A stretch of DNA of 64,000 nucleotides from Ganoderma boninense. Taxonomy: Eukaryota > Basidiomycota > Agaricomycetes > Polyporales > Polyporaceae. The stretch lies in NCBI GenBank assembly GCA_002900995.3, contig CM035311.1:3410001-3474000 (forward strand). The letters are read 5' to 3'. A program made the translations under genes and the position numbers. The notes beneath the pieces were generated by a model that worked only from the letters and a program-made list of their open reading frames with translations, had not been told where the DNA came from and made no database searches. Positions 1-11,407 of the stretch are shown in pieces; the stretch's first letter is position 1; every line of letters begins with the position of its first letter.

Positions 1-660
1 CTACAGCGTATACGAGGAAAAAGCGCACCAAACTCACCGGAGGCACCGTCGCTGCTGTACCCCACTCAAGCCTTGGACTCCGATTTCCCTCCCCGGCCCC
101 TGCCCTCATCCCTTCACACACACACAGACGTACAGCATAATTGCACCCCAGAGCCTCATGCATTGAACATAGAAAGTGAAATACGCACATAAAGATCTAC
201 TAAAATACTGTCCCTCCAACACGGGCCGCCCCCGACACCAAGTCCGTCGGTACGATCTTGAGATGAAGGATGTCGCTCTCCCCCGCGAAATGGTTCAAGG
301 CCCTCCCAGAGGCGTGCGCCGAGTGTGAGTCGAGCAGAGAGCATCCTCGCGCCGCGCCCGATTGCGGTCTCACCGCGTTTCACGAGTTGTGATTGGCTCG
401 TGCAACACTCTCGATCGCGTTTCTGCCTCGTATAAGCGCTCGTCGTCTCTGCTTTCCTCGCGTTTTGCACACTCCTTGCAGCCTCGTTCTCGCTTGCTGC
501 GCGCCCTTCGCCCCCACTTCTCCCCGCTTTCCTCTCGCTTCCACGACCATTCTGCCTCGTATTACCACGCATACATCAAGCCGACCTCGGCCTCGTTCGC
601 TCTTTCCCGGTCAACGTCGCCCCAGCCCCTTCCTCGACACTCTCGCCTCCAGTCCCGCTC
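1..660. other. Intergenic sequence left of the assembly gap
   Basis: No gene is supported here; the open frames are short and overlap on both strands. Read on the minus strand, about 361-600 resembles the plus strand around 8700-8870, including a shared run near the words GAGAACGAGGCTGC, GAGGAAAGCAGAG and CGCGATCGAGAG. That block lies just upstream of the transcription factor gene in the repeat unit, so here it is inverted relative to the gene that follows the gap. Confidence 0.6.
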
Positions 661-760
661 NNNNNNNNNNNNNNNNNNNNNNNNNNNNNNNNNNNNNNNN
701 NNNNNNNNNNNNNNNNNNNNNNNNNNNNNNNNNNNNNNNNNNNNNNNNNNNNNNNNNNNN
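661..760. other. Assembly gap (100 N)
   Basis: Exactly 100 undetermined bases, the conventional size for a gap of unknown length. The sequence on the left is not the spacer expected upstream of the transcription factor fragment that starts at 761, so the true join of the tandem array at this end is not known. Confidence 0.97.
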
Positions 761-2431
761 AATCATAGCTACGTCGAAGACCTCGAAAGCAGGCTAGAAA
801 GCATGGAGAAGCTCGTCAGTCAGGTGAGGTTGTTCATGCGCCTCTCCCTAATCTTGCTAAGATGGCGATCCCCCAGCTCGCCGCCCCCGGCACAGACGTA
901 GCCAAAACACTCGATGCCGAGCATCCAAACAGCAATGCGATTCAGAGCGTGGTGGCACAGTCAGAGCAGCCGCACGCCGGATCTGGGTCTCGCGCCGTCG
1001 AGCTCCCGCCCAGTTGTCCGTCACTGACCATCGCGCCCACGCCACCGGCTGCAGCCGATGGTAACGATCCACCGAGTGAAGACGAAGCGGCTGAGCTCGA
1101 CGAGGAGCTCACGGGGCCCATGCAGAAGCTGTCCATGCACTTGCAGCCGTCCCGCTACCACGGGAAATCCAGCGGGCTAGTGTTCTTACGTTCCGCGCTG
1201 GCGTTTACGAACAAGCGCATCGGGCCTCTGCCTGCATTGAAATATGGACGAACACCAACCAGTAAGCTCATCTTGCTTTCCGAATTTCTTATATCATGAT
1301 CTGACTGAGTGTGCGCCGTACAGTGGCTGAAACCGTTCGTGGACGACGACTTCCCCGTGTTCGAAGCGAGCCTCTTTCCGCCGCCCGATCTGCTCGACGC
1401 GCTCGTGGAGCTGTATTTCCACCATATGAACTCCCACTTCCCGTTGCTGCACGGCCCCATGTTCACGCAGGCTGTCAAGGCCGGGAAACACCTCGTCGAG
1501 GGCGGCTTCGGCGCGACGGTGATGCTGGTGTGCGCGATTGGCTCGCGGTTCACGCGCGATCCGCGTGTCCTTCTGGCGGAGTCGAACTACCACCCTTACT
1601 CTGCGGGGTGGAAGTGGTTTCAGGCAGTCGAGAGGGCGCGGAGGCTGTCGTTCGCGCCTGCCGGGCTGCATGACCTTCAGGTCTATGCCGTACGCGGTTT
1701 GAGTTCCTCCGATGCGAACCTCCAATGACACGTCCTTCCTCCAGCTTATGGCGCTGTTCTTGTACGGGTCGAACGCGCCTGCGGGGATATGGGCGGTGGT
1801 CGGGGCGGGCATCCGGGCGGCCGTCGAAGTCGGGGTGCACCGTAAGCGGATGTACTCTCCGACGCCAAACGTCGAGGAGGAGCTCTGGCGGCGGGCGTTC
1901 TGGTGAGTACTGGTGCCATGGGCTGTGCCAGACCAGACTGTGAGCTCGGGGACTCGGACGCCGTAGGATATTGGTGTTGCTGGAGTGGACGCAAGGCTAT
2001 GGCTTTGGCCGGCCGTGCTCCATTCACGATGAAGAGTGAGCTCAGCCGCCGCGCGCTTCCGAGGCCCGTTGCACTAATTAGCCAAAATCAGTTTCGACCT
2101 CGCGCTTCCGACAGAGTGCGACGACTTGGCACTCGTGGAGACGAGGTGTGGGCGGGGCCCTGGCGCAGATTGGCTGATTCGCGGTGTTTGTTCCAGGGTC
2201 GGGCGACGCGAGGGCGAACAGCCAAAGAAACAAACACGGACTCTGGACGGGCAGGAAGTGGAGGAAGTGCAGGAACTTGAAGTGGATGAAGTGCAGGAAG
2301 TGGGCAGGAGGACGGCACTGTGGTGTGGGTGGCCGGTGTTCTGGTACGCAGGAGAAGCGGGCTTCAAGGTGAGCGTAATTGGGCGGTGGACACGCCGTGT
2401 TCTATTCAGAGCGAACGCGGAGTGTACATAG
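761..2431 (+). pseudogene. 5'-truncated and 3'-truncated Zn2Cys6 transcription factor, copy 1
   Basis: This is a partial copy of the complete gene at 18094-21911. It lacks the zinc cluster exons, which would lie in or left of the gap. It begins at the coiled-coil exon (YVEDLESRLESMEKLV) and continues through the linker and the first part of the fungal-specific transcription factor domain. The match to the complete copy stops after 2125, in the codons for PTECDD, where spacer sequence begins. The frame would run on for about 100 unrelated residues to a stop at 2431. An extra A near 1240 shifts the frame of the linker exon relative to copies 2 and 3. It is a remnant of tandem duplication; a functional product is unlikely. 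Confidence 0.8.
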
Positions 2432-5400
2432 TCTACAATAACAATTCTTTTATGCCCTACTCCTCCAGGCGAACGTGCAGGCTGCACTTGGATCCGCCCC
2501 GTGAGCCCTCTGCCTGTCCGTCATACATCTCAGAAGATCCCCCAATGCGTGCGCACGATCCCAATGTTGCACCGGACGTCGCGACCACTCTGCGGGTGTC
2601 GTCGCGCTCGGTCGGTGTCGGGTTCTGCAACTCGTCAGTGTACTTGCCAGACTCGCTGTACCCTTATGGCCGCAACCTGCCGGGCACTGAGCTCCTGCAA
2701 AGTCAGAGTCTGCCGTGCATCACAAATCCAGCAAACCCAGCCGTGCTCACCTTGTGGTTCGATGCAACCAGCCGGGCGGAATCCACAAACCCAGCCGATG
2801 CAATCAGCCGGGCGCCGCAGATAGAACATCGTCAACTTGAAGTCCTCGGAGTTAGTCTGTGGTGCACCTCCCGGACATCTCGGGGCTCACCACGTGGAGA
2901 GCGCGATGCTCCGATGTGCATCCTAAGCGCGAAATCCATCGCCAAGGTCTGCTCCACCAGTCGTATCTCAACGCGACTCGCTAGGGCTGGATCCAGCTCA
3001 ACTGCCGACCTGTCAGTACGACCTGCACGCCAAAAAGAGGCATACCTTGTGCTTTGACACATGTGCAGCTGTGAATTGCGAACACGGCCGGCTCAGCCGT
3101 GCTTACCATGTCCTTCGACACGATCCGCCGGGCGCCCCGCTGGGAATGCTCACAAGTCCTCTAAAACCTCGGAACAGTTGCGGAGTGCGGAGGGATGCGT
3201 CACCGGCCGGGCTGATGATGCAACACAGCCGTGTTCACCACATCGTCAAGACGAGGAGTGGACTGCCTGGCGGCGCATCCTAAGCGCGAAACAGAGGTCG
3301 AATTCAAAACCGACGTCAAAAAGCTCACCTCCTTTGAAATTGTCGACACAACTGTTCCACCAGCCAACCGACGCACGACGCTTGCTGCCGAGGCCGTCCC
3401 GGTGCCTCGAACGAATTAAACCACGAGGCGAGCCTTGATGCTGCCGCCAACTACCAACGCGCGCAAACACACCATTCAGCCGGATATCATCCTGAGAGGT
3501 ACCAACAGCGACAACTCACACACCATGTGTATCCCTGCTGATGGAATATGCGGGGGAAATGCGCAAGCCTGTCCTTCAGCCTTGAGGTCTGTTGCCGGGT
3601 ACGTTGGCCAGCGTGGTCCTCCGTAGAAAACGAAATCAGCCAGACACACTACTGAGGCATTTTGTGAACAACTCACCTGTCCTCTGGCGGCACCCGGCGC
3701 CGTCGAAGAATACATAGCACCAACTCTGGTTTCCAACCCAGAGCTCGCCCCAGTCAGAAGCACCAGTCTGTCAGGACGTCCGAGTCGGTGAGCGAATAAT
3801 GTCCGAGTCAGAAACTGACTAACCCTGTTTCTCTCTTTTAGCCGCTGAGTCTGTCCGATATCCCACCATTGCATCAGCCAGGCGTTCCCATCACCAGTTG
3901 TCGAAGAGACTTTAGAATCGATGGGCGCAGTCAGTTGCAGTCTGTGATGTCGCAGAGCAGTGACGACGGGGGATGGCTTGACGATGCTGCGAGTCGAGGG
4001 AACGATGGAACAGAGAGGTGATGGAGCGAGAGGACTCGGAAGGGGCCATGATGACAGCGGGAAGAGAACGGGATGGGGACAGAGCCCTGGCTGGACGACA
4101 GGCGATCGAGTGGTCATAGAGTTGGGCAAAGGGCACCCAGAGCCTGAGAGCGAGGGCTGGCATGCAACTGCAGTCTACGTACTTGAGCCGCTTGAATGCC
4201 ACGCCAAGTGGTGTGCTATCCGAGGACCGACACAGCGGAGAGAGCAGACTCGGAGATCCTAATCGCCGTGTGGCCATCTAGCCGTCCGGCGATCTCCCTG
4301 AGCCCTGGGACCGTGCACGCATCTGCATGGAAACACAGTAATTTACACGCACCTCGACCAGGTACGCTTTGCGGACCGCGCGTACTACCCCGATAAATCG
4401 CATCCCGTAACCACACCTGTTGGCAACGCGGGCACCGAGCCCGACATCAGACAACAATGCCCCCAGACAGCAGAATAAGTCGAATCCAAGTAACATGGCC
4501 AACAGCGGCCGACATGCAAGGTTTTCGCCTCGAGCAATTTCCTGAGCCAGTCCGCAGCAGCCCAGGTACCCGTTCGCGAATGAACGCAAGGGGCGAATAA
4601 TCGAGCCGATGTCCAATACGCAGAGATACCGGCAAGCAGTTGGTAAGCTCACCTCAATATGGGATTATACACTCGGCCGGAGAGGAGACTCGGGCCATAT
4701 GGCAAGCAGACGAGGGACAAGGGAGTGGCTGATGAGTCGCTGGGGGAGGTGCATTGAGCTGGCAGCATGTGCGAGCCAGTGTTGCCAGCGAAAGAGCTAC
4801 AGGAAGCGAGTCATGTTTGTAGCCGTAATGTCAAGGGCCAAGCTAGCGGGTCGGCATAGACCATGAGGCCTGAGGCCGGGTTCAGCGACACGTCGCATGC
4901 GACGCTTCAGGGGCCGAAAACTCCACAGCCCTCAAAACTGACAGCAGACGGCCGCATAAACCCAGTTCTAGAGCGTCTCCGAGTATTTGATAGCAGCCGA
5001 AAGTTGGTGCATGTTCGGGAGACGTCGTGGCCGAGGAGAGATGGCGGTGGTCGGATGCCAAGCAGCTGAGCGCCCAAAGACCCCGACGGACGCCGAGCTT
5101 GGCCGGCTCGTAACTTCATCAGATTCGGCCGTGAAAGCTTTCTGGTCCCTACCACGCTATTCGTTTCGTAGTACAGTAATTTAAATGTTCATGGGATACA
5201 CAATGTGAAGGTGCACGCATTTTTATAGACACTGCTGACTGCGTGGGTTTGAGTCCGAGCTCGACGAGGCACTCAGAGCTACGACATTCTTCAACCGATG
5301 CTAAAACGTATACACATAAATCTAGAACACCACTCAATTTCCGCATATAGTGCCTGGCGGACTCATTCGCTTCTGCAACCATGCCGGATGAACTTTACAG

Positions 5401-8400
5401 CTGCGGCGCATTGCGACAACTGATGATGTCGGGTTCTGTGACTTTCAGAGCATTGCCTCAAGCCAGGCGGCGGCCCTGGATGGTTGTTGTTTATGTCGAC
5501 AGACAACATAGGTGCAAGGGCTGAAAGGCAAAATAAGACCGTCAACATCAGGAATAGGAACGCAGATTGCAACTGCGGGCATGTACCTAGCTCCGAGTCG
5601 CAAATGCACCATCCTCAGCGCGAAACAACATCGTCTCGAGTTTTCCCATCCACCATAAGCGACGCTCGGCATATACGTGCTTTCGTGCCTGCCTAGCACT
5701 GCGGCCAAGCCGTCGACGGCCAAGTAGCACCGTGTAGCAGCCGTCGCCGGCTACAGACTTGATGAACATCTGCGGCCGAGGCAAAGCGATTGCACGCCGG
5801 CCGTGACGACTGTCCCGCAAATAAACCAATTCTTTTCATTCCGGGTGCACATCCTAGGCAGGAAAAAACCTCGACAGGCTCGTTGTACGTACGTCTGTTA
5901 TGCTAAAGCGAGAAACCGAAAGTGCGGGCACGTCCTCTGAGCCGTGCACAACAGCTCCAGTCGTCGGCCTGTGAGTGGTACTAGCCGCTTGAAGGCCGAG
6001 GGAAGTGAAATTCGAGACGCAGGGCGACAGCGGTAAAGGAGGACACCCGCATCCTAAGCGCGAAACGCGACACCAGCGGTCGCGCAGTCCGCATGCCACG
6101 GCAGCGGCCACCCCTGATTTGAAGCAGAAGCGAGTGCGTTGCGGGCGACGCAGAGAGCGGGAACGACATCTGAAACCCCGGGGCTTGAAGCCGCCAGGGC
6201 TCTCGGCTTGGTGTTCCCGCACCACTGCCACCAATGGCACGTCGGTCCTGTGGTTCGTACGAGCTGTTCTCTGGTGGTGGCACGGCGTCGCGACTTGGCA
6301 CTGCAGGCCATCGGTGGTTGGTGTCCATGGACGACAGACAACACGGGAGCGGGGGAGCGTACATGCACATTCTGACAGTCAGCGACTAGAACCAATACCA
6401 GGACATGAACACAACACGCACCTTGACTCCAAGCTGGGCAGACGGCATCCTAAGCGCGAAACCATGTCGCTAAGGACCGCCGTGAGCTTTTCCGGGTGGT
6501 GCGCCGTGCATGAAGCGCGATGCTGTGAATTTGCTGCCACCTTTTCTCCCACCACAAGGCCAAGATGGTGCTCGCATGCAGCACAATGTGGCCGTCCGCT
6601 ACTCTGGGCAGTTTCAGAGCTTCAGCACCACCGGCGTAAACTCGAGAAGGACAACGTACTGCGATACCATGCCCTGGCAGCTATCCTGACATGCTTGGCA
6701 AGCTCGCCGTTAGACGGTGTCCCGTGTTGGCGAACGGCGTTGCAACTGCATCAAGTGGAAATATGGAGAACATCAGCACCGTCGTCAAACATCCCATGGC
6801 CGCGTATCGTCGCGTACCTATCCTGCGACCGGCCAGACGTCCGGCTGCAACGGCGCGTTCACGCATTGATCGTGGTGTAATTGCCATACGGCCGTGCACT
6901 GGATTCAGCTTCTACGACGGGCATCCTAAGCGCGAAACAAAAATCGCCAGGGGTGCAATACGTACTCATTTACCCATGCCGCACTCGAAATGGGATCCCA
7001 ACAGGCCTCCACAGGGGAGAGAACATCCTGCAGGCCACCCAAATGCCCTCAGCGCAGACACTGAGACAGCGGGCGAAACGATCTTGGAGGGTGGTTGGTT
7101 CCCTGGGACCGAGACGGCGAGACATTCCGCATCCTAAGCGCGAAAAGCGCAAGTGGCCGATGTGCGGGGCACACATGCCGCCCTCGGGCTTTCAGACGAG
7201 GATTCCAATGACCTAGAAACGGGCGGAGGACGGGGGCGGTCACGACGAACGGGGACATCCACATCCGGCATGCAAAACGCGAGAGCGGCCGCCGTGTAGC
7301 GTGGATCGCCGTCGCGGCGTGTTCCGAGTTCGAAGCGCGACCAAAGAGACTTGGAGTCGGAGAGGGCTGGGCCAGGCTGCGAGGCCGCCGTCCTCTCGCA
7401 CGGCCTCTGTCGCATCGTAATCCAGCGGTTCTGTTCCCCGATGTGCCAGTGACGGCGCGGCCAGGGTCTGTCGTCGCCTTGGCGGCTGCGGGCGTGCGGG
7501 CGTGCGTGCTTATTCGCGGACAGGGTCCTACAAGAGGTACGCAGCTAGCCGACATGGATGATCATCGAAGGAGAGCGACTGCCGCCGCGAGAGCATCAGG
7601 TACGTACCTGGTCAGCCGGCGCCCATAAATTGCGTTTTCCCGCTTGTCTGGCCCGAGTTGCAGCAAATGTCGGCAGGAGTGCGGGGATGGCGGCCGAGTG
7701 AGGAGAGGTGGAGATCGGACACCGACGAGGCCGGTGGCCTGTGTGCACTGTCTGGCCAGCGTTGGTCCGTGCGCACGGAGATGCGAGACGTGGGCAAAAT
7801 ATAAAGCAGGAGAGCGGGCAGACGGGGACCATCGTCCGTCCAGCTTGGTGTGTGCTCGTGCCCGCCGTCCATGTCCACCTGCACCTGCACCTCTGTCGCC
7901 TACGATGCGTGCTGCAACGCCGCGTAAGTTCCCACTCCATTTTCACGGGTCAGAGCCCATACTCACCAAATGCGACAGTCCAAGTCTGGTCCGGTGCGGT
8001 TGGCCCACGCTGACCGTGTCCTCGAACAGCGTCTCCTCTGGAGGTCATGCCGGCACGGGCATTGAGGGACTCACACTGTAGAGCAGGTGGGCACGTGTAG
8101 ATGGACGGAGCGAGACAGCGAAGAGACGGACGGCATGACTGGAGGTGGTGCATGTAGATCCGAGCACAGAGGCTGCGTTACCAGCTACTACGTTGTGCGG
8201 CCATCCCTCCTGTCTGTTGCAGCCTGGAGGTACGCCATTGCGGCTTGATTCGAACGGCAGGGAACAGAAGACGTTTGATGAGAGTTGCACAGACGTCGTC
8301 TGTTCCTTCCGCACCTGCCCCAGCAGGGCTTGCCGAGCACTGTGGCCCGACGTGTGGCGCTTACGGCACGGCCGGCCGAGGGGTGTTGTGGATGCTGAAA

Positions 8401-9117
8401 TGTAAAGTTGTCGTACAGTTAGAATGTGGCGAGTGGATCAGGGACGCACCGGTGAAAACCCAGCGGGACACGTTGCCACTGTGGATGCAGGCATAGACTC
8501 AGTCGTTGTAGTCTCCGAGCGGAGAGACTTGCCGGTGCGACTATGCTGTGTGGATTCTAGGATAGGCGGCGGCAGCGTTCTGGGCGGACTCAGGCTAGAA
8601 CGGCTGTGCCAGTGGGTGGGGGGACGAGACCTGAGATGCCGGCGAGTGGTGGGGCATGAATACAACACATGCATGGAGAAACTGGGGCCAGGAGTGGGAG
8701 AAACGATGGCGAAAAGGGCGGGGCCTGAGAGGAGTTGGCGAGGAACGAGCGAGAACGAGGCTGCGACGAGCGTGCAAAACGAGAGGAAAGCAGAGATGGC
8801 GAGCGCCTACTCGAGGCAAACGCGCGATCGAGAGGGTCGCGGCAGCCAATCAGAACTCGTGAACTGCGCGCGGTGCACCAGATCGGGGCCGGGGCTGGTG
8901 GGCACTCGTCGCTCACACATCGACATCCACGACAGCAGACTGCACCCGTCCACAGCCGTCGACTGGCCGATGGCCCACTCTTGCTGACGTGATACAGCAC
9001 AGCACACTCCCTGGGGAAGTACCCGAGAGTCGCGGCTTGACCTTAATCCTCCACACACGCACCTCCCGACGACATAGTAGAGGCCACAACATTCAAGCCC
9101 AGAGTCATTCCGAGAGC
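2126..9117. other. Spacer of repeat unit 1, no recognised gene
   Basis: About 7 kb with many short overlapping open frames on both strands, the longest 291 codons (6005-6880), none of which shows a domain I recognise. A 17-bp word GCATCCTAAGCGCGAAA occurs at 2918, 3275, 6049, 6445, 6921 and 7129, always on the plus strand, with degenerate versions near 5609 and 5850. Because the word is read through by several chance frames, their translations share HPKRET or LSAK. I read the spacer as non-coding repeat DNA that also contains the promoter of the downstream transcription factor. The last part (about 8690-8870) resembles an inverted block at the window start. Confidence 0.6.
2918..7145 (+). repeat. 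Dispersed 17-bp motif, six exact copies
   Basis: GCATCCTAAGCGCGAAA is present at 2918-2934, 3275-3291, 6049-6065, 6445-6461, 6921-6937 and 7129-7145, all in the same orientation. Neighbouring exact copies lie 208 to 476 bp apart, apart from one interval of about 2.8 kb that holds the degenerate copies. The same set recurs in the second spacer (for example near 11894, 12251 and 15898). The flanking bases are not conserved beyond the word, so this is not a simple longer tandem repeat. Its role is unknown. Confidence 0.85.
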
Positions 9118-11407
9118 ATGTCTTCTGCAGACGAGACCCCGATCCCCGCCTTCAAGAAGCGCAAGTTTCAGCGCGCGTGCGACTCTTGCAGACGTAAAAA
9201 GAGTGAGCCCTCTCCGACACCTTTTCCAAAACCTTTGCGGCTTAATCACCACCTTCGCAGTCAAATGTAGGCCATGGCTACCAGGTCGACGAAACCATGC
9301 TGATCTTAGGGCATCCTTTACACAGGCGATGGCTCCGAGATGATCGACAGTCGCTGCTCAGATTGCACGGTGCATCGTGCTGAATGCACTTACCTGCAGG
9401 CACCCGTGGTGCGTACTGAATTCCCTTGTGCTGTAACTCGATGCTCAACATTTCATCACAACGCAGAAAAATAGCCGTTATACAAAAAGGTTGGTTTCTC
9501 TCCGTCGCCAGTCTCGTGCTTCAGCCCACCACGTTCCGAATTCAATACACGACGGGCCAGGTAGGCGTTTGGAGCGTTTGGAAACAGTGTAGAAACTTGC
9601 GCAGAAATTTCAAGTTTCTTTGAGTTTCCGGGCCGGGGTGTTTCAGTGTCCTGAACCAGTGATGATGGCGGATACTTGAGCGGATACTGCCAAAAATACG
9701 GGTCCCTCCGAAAATCTGTACCGCTCGTGCTAACTTAATTATAGCTACGTCGAAGACCTCGAAAGCAGGCTAGAAAGCATGGAGAAGCTCGTCAGTCAGG
9801 TGAGGTTGTTCATGCGCCTCTCCCTAATCTTGCTAAGATGGCGATCTCCCAGCTCGCCGCCCCCGGCACAGACGTAGCCAAAACACTCGATGCCGAGCAT
9901 CCAAACAGCAATGCGATTCAGAGCGTGGTGGCACAGTCAGAGCAGCCGCACGCCGGATCTGGGTCTCGCGCCGTCGAGCTCCCGCCCAGTTGTCCGTCAC
10001 TGACCATCGCGCCCACGCCACCGGCTGCAGCCGATGGTAACGATCCACCGAGTGAAGACGAAGCGGCTGAGCTCGACGAGGAGCTCACGAGGCCCATGCA
10101 GAAGCTGTCCATGCACTTGCAGCCGTCCCGCTACCACGGGAAATCCAGCGGGCTAGTGTTCTTACGTTCCGCGCTGGCGTTTACGAACAAGCGCATCGGG
10201 CCTCTGCCTGCATTGAATATGGACGAACACCAACCAGTAAGCTCATCTTGCTTTCCGAATTTCTTATATCATGATCTGACTGAGTGTGCGCCGTACAGTG
10301 GCTGAAACCGTTCGTGGACGACGACTTCCCCGTGTTCGAAGCGAGCCTCTTTCCGCCGCCCGATCTGCTCGACGCGCTCGTGGAGCTGTATTTCCACCAT
10401 ATGAACTCCCACTTCCCGTTGCTGCACGGCCCCATGTTCACGCAGGCTGTCAAGGCCGGGAAACACCTCGTCGAGGGCGGCTTCGGCGCGACGGTGATGC
10501 TGGTGTGCGCGATTGGCTCGCGGTTCACGCGCGATCCGCGTGTCCTTCTGGCGGAGTCGAACTACCACCCTTACTCTGCGGGGTGGAAGTGGTTTCAGGC
10601 AGTCGAGAGGGCGCGGAGGCTGTCGTTCGCGCCTGCCGGGCTGCATGACCTTCAGGTCTATGCCGTACGCGGTTTGAGTTCCTCCGATGCGAACCTCCAA
10701 TGACACGTCCTTCCTCCAGCTTATGGCGCTGTTCTTGTACGGGTCGAACGCGCCTGCGGGGATATGGGCGGTGGTCGGGGCGGGCATCCGGGCGGCCGTC
10801 GAAGTCGGGGTGCACCGTAAGCGGATGTTACTCTCCGACGCCAAACGTCGAGGAGGAGCTCTGGCGGCGGGCGTTCTGGTGAGTACTGGTGCCATGGGCT
10901 GTGCCAGACCAGACTGTGAGCTCGGGGACTCGGACGCCGTAGGATATTGGTGTTGCTGGAGTGGACGCAAGGCTATGGCTTTGGCCGGCCGTGCTCCATT
11001 CACGATGAAGAGTGAGCTCAGCCGCCGCGCGCTTCCGAGGCCCGTTGCACTAATTAGCCAAAATCAGTTTCGACCTCGCGCTTCCGACAGAGTGCGACGA
11101 CTTGGCACTCGTGGAGACGAGGTGTGGGCGGGGCCCTGGCGCAGATTGGCTGATTCGCGGTGTTTGTTCCAGGGTCGGGCGACGCGAGGGCGAACAGCCA
11201 AAGAAACAAACACGGACTCTGGACGGGCAGGAAGTGGAGGAAGTGCAGGAACTTGAAGTGGATGAAGTGCAGGAAGTGGGCAGGAGGACGGCACTGTGGT
11301 GTGGGTGGCCGGTGTTCTGGTACGCAGGAGAAGCGGGCTTCAAGGTGAGCGTAATTGGGCGGTGGACACGCCGTGTTCTATTCAGAGCGAACGCGGAGTG
11401 TACATAG
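9118..11407 (+). pseudogene. 3'-truncated Zn2Cys6 transcription factor, copy 2
   Basis: A second partial copy, this time with the start codon (9118) and the zinc cluster exons intact. Exons match those of the complete gene at 18094 with an offset of 8976 bp up to 11101, where the reading changes inside PTECDD into spacer. The frame then continues about 100 codons to a stop at 11407. If spliced and translated it would give a DNA-binding domain, coiled coil and part of the regulatory domain, with a chimeric tail. An extra T near 10828 breaks the frame in the seventh or eighth coding exon relative to copies 1 and 3; it lies in a short T run and could be a base-calling error. I call it a pseudogene, but a truncated regulator cannot be excluded. 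Confidence 0.75.

Larger units (their letters stand above)
2126..11101 (+). repeat. Tandem repeat unit 1 (8976 bp: spacer plus 5' part of transcription factor gene)
   Basis: The sequence from 2126 recurs at 11102 with a constant offset of 8976 bp, checked at many open-frame positions (for example 2320/11296, 2501/11477 and 9118/18094). The unit consists of about 7 kb of spacer (2126-9117) and the first half of a transcription factor gene (9118-11101). The differences I saw against unit 2 within the spacer are short length changes in base runs that cancel out: near 3315, 3833, 5820, 7218, 7798 and 8620. This fits a very recent duplication, or one sequence assembled more than once. Confidence 0.9.

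Noticed and set aside
5215..5275. Possible tRNA because of GGGTTTGAGTCC, like a B box
   Set aside because: No A box at the right distance and no cloverleaf could be drawn.
6005..6880. 291-codon open frame in the spacer of unit 1 (repeated at 14980-15855)
   Set aside because: No domain, His/Arg/Trp-rich chance composition, an equally long set of frames on the other strand, and it passes through two copies of the 17-bp word in the same frame, which explains its repeated HPKRET.
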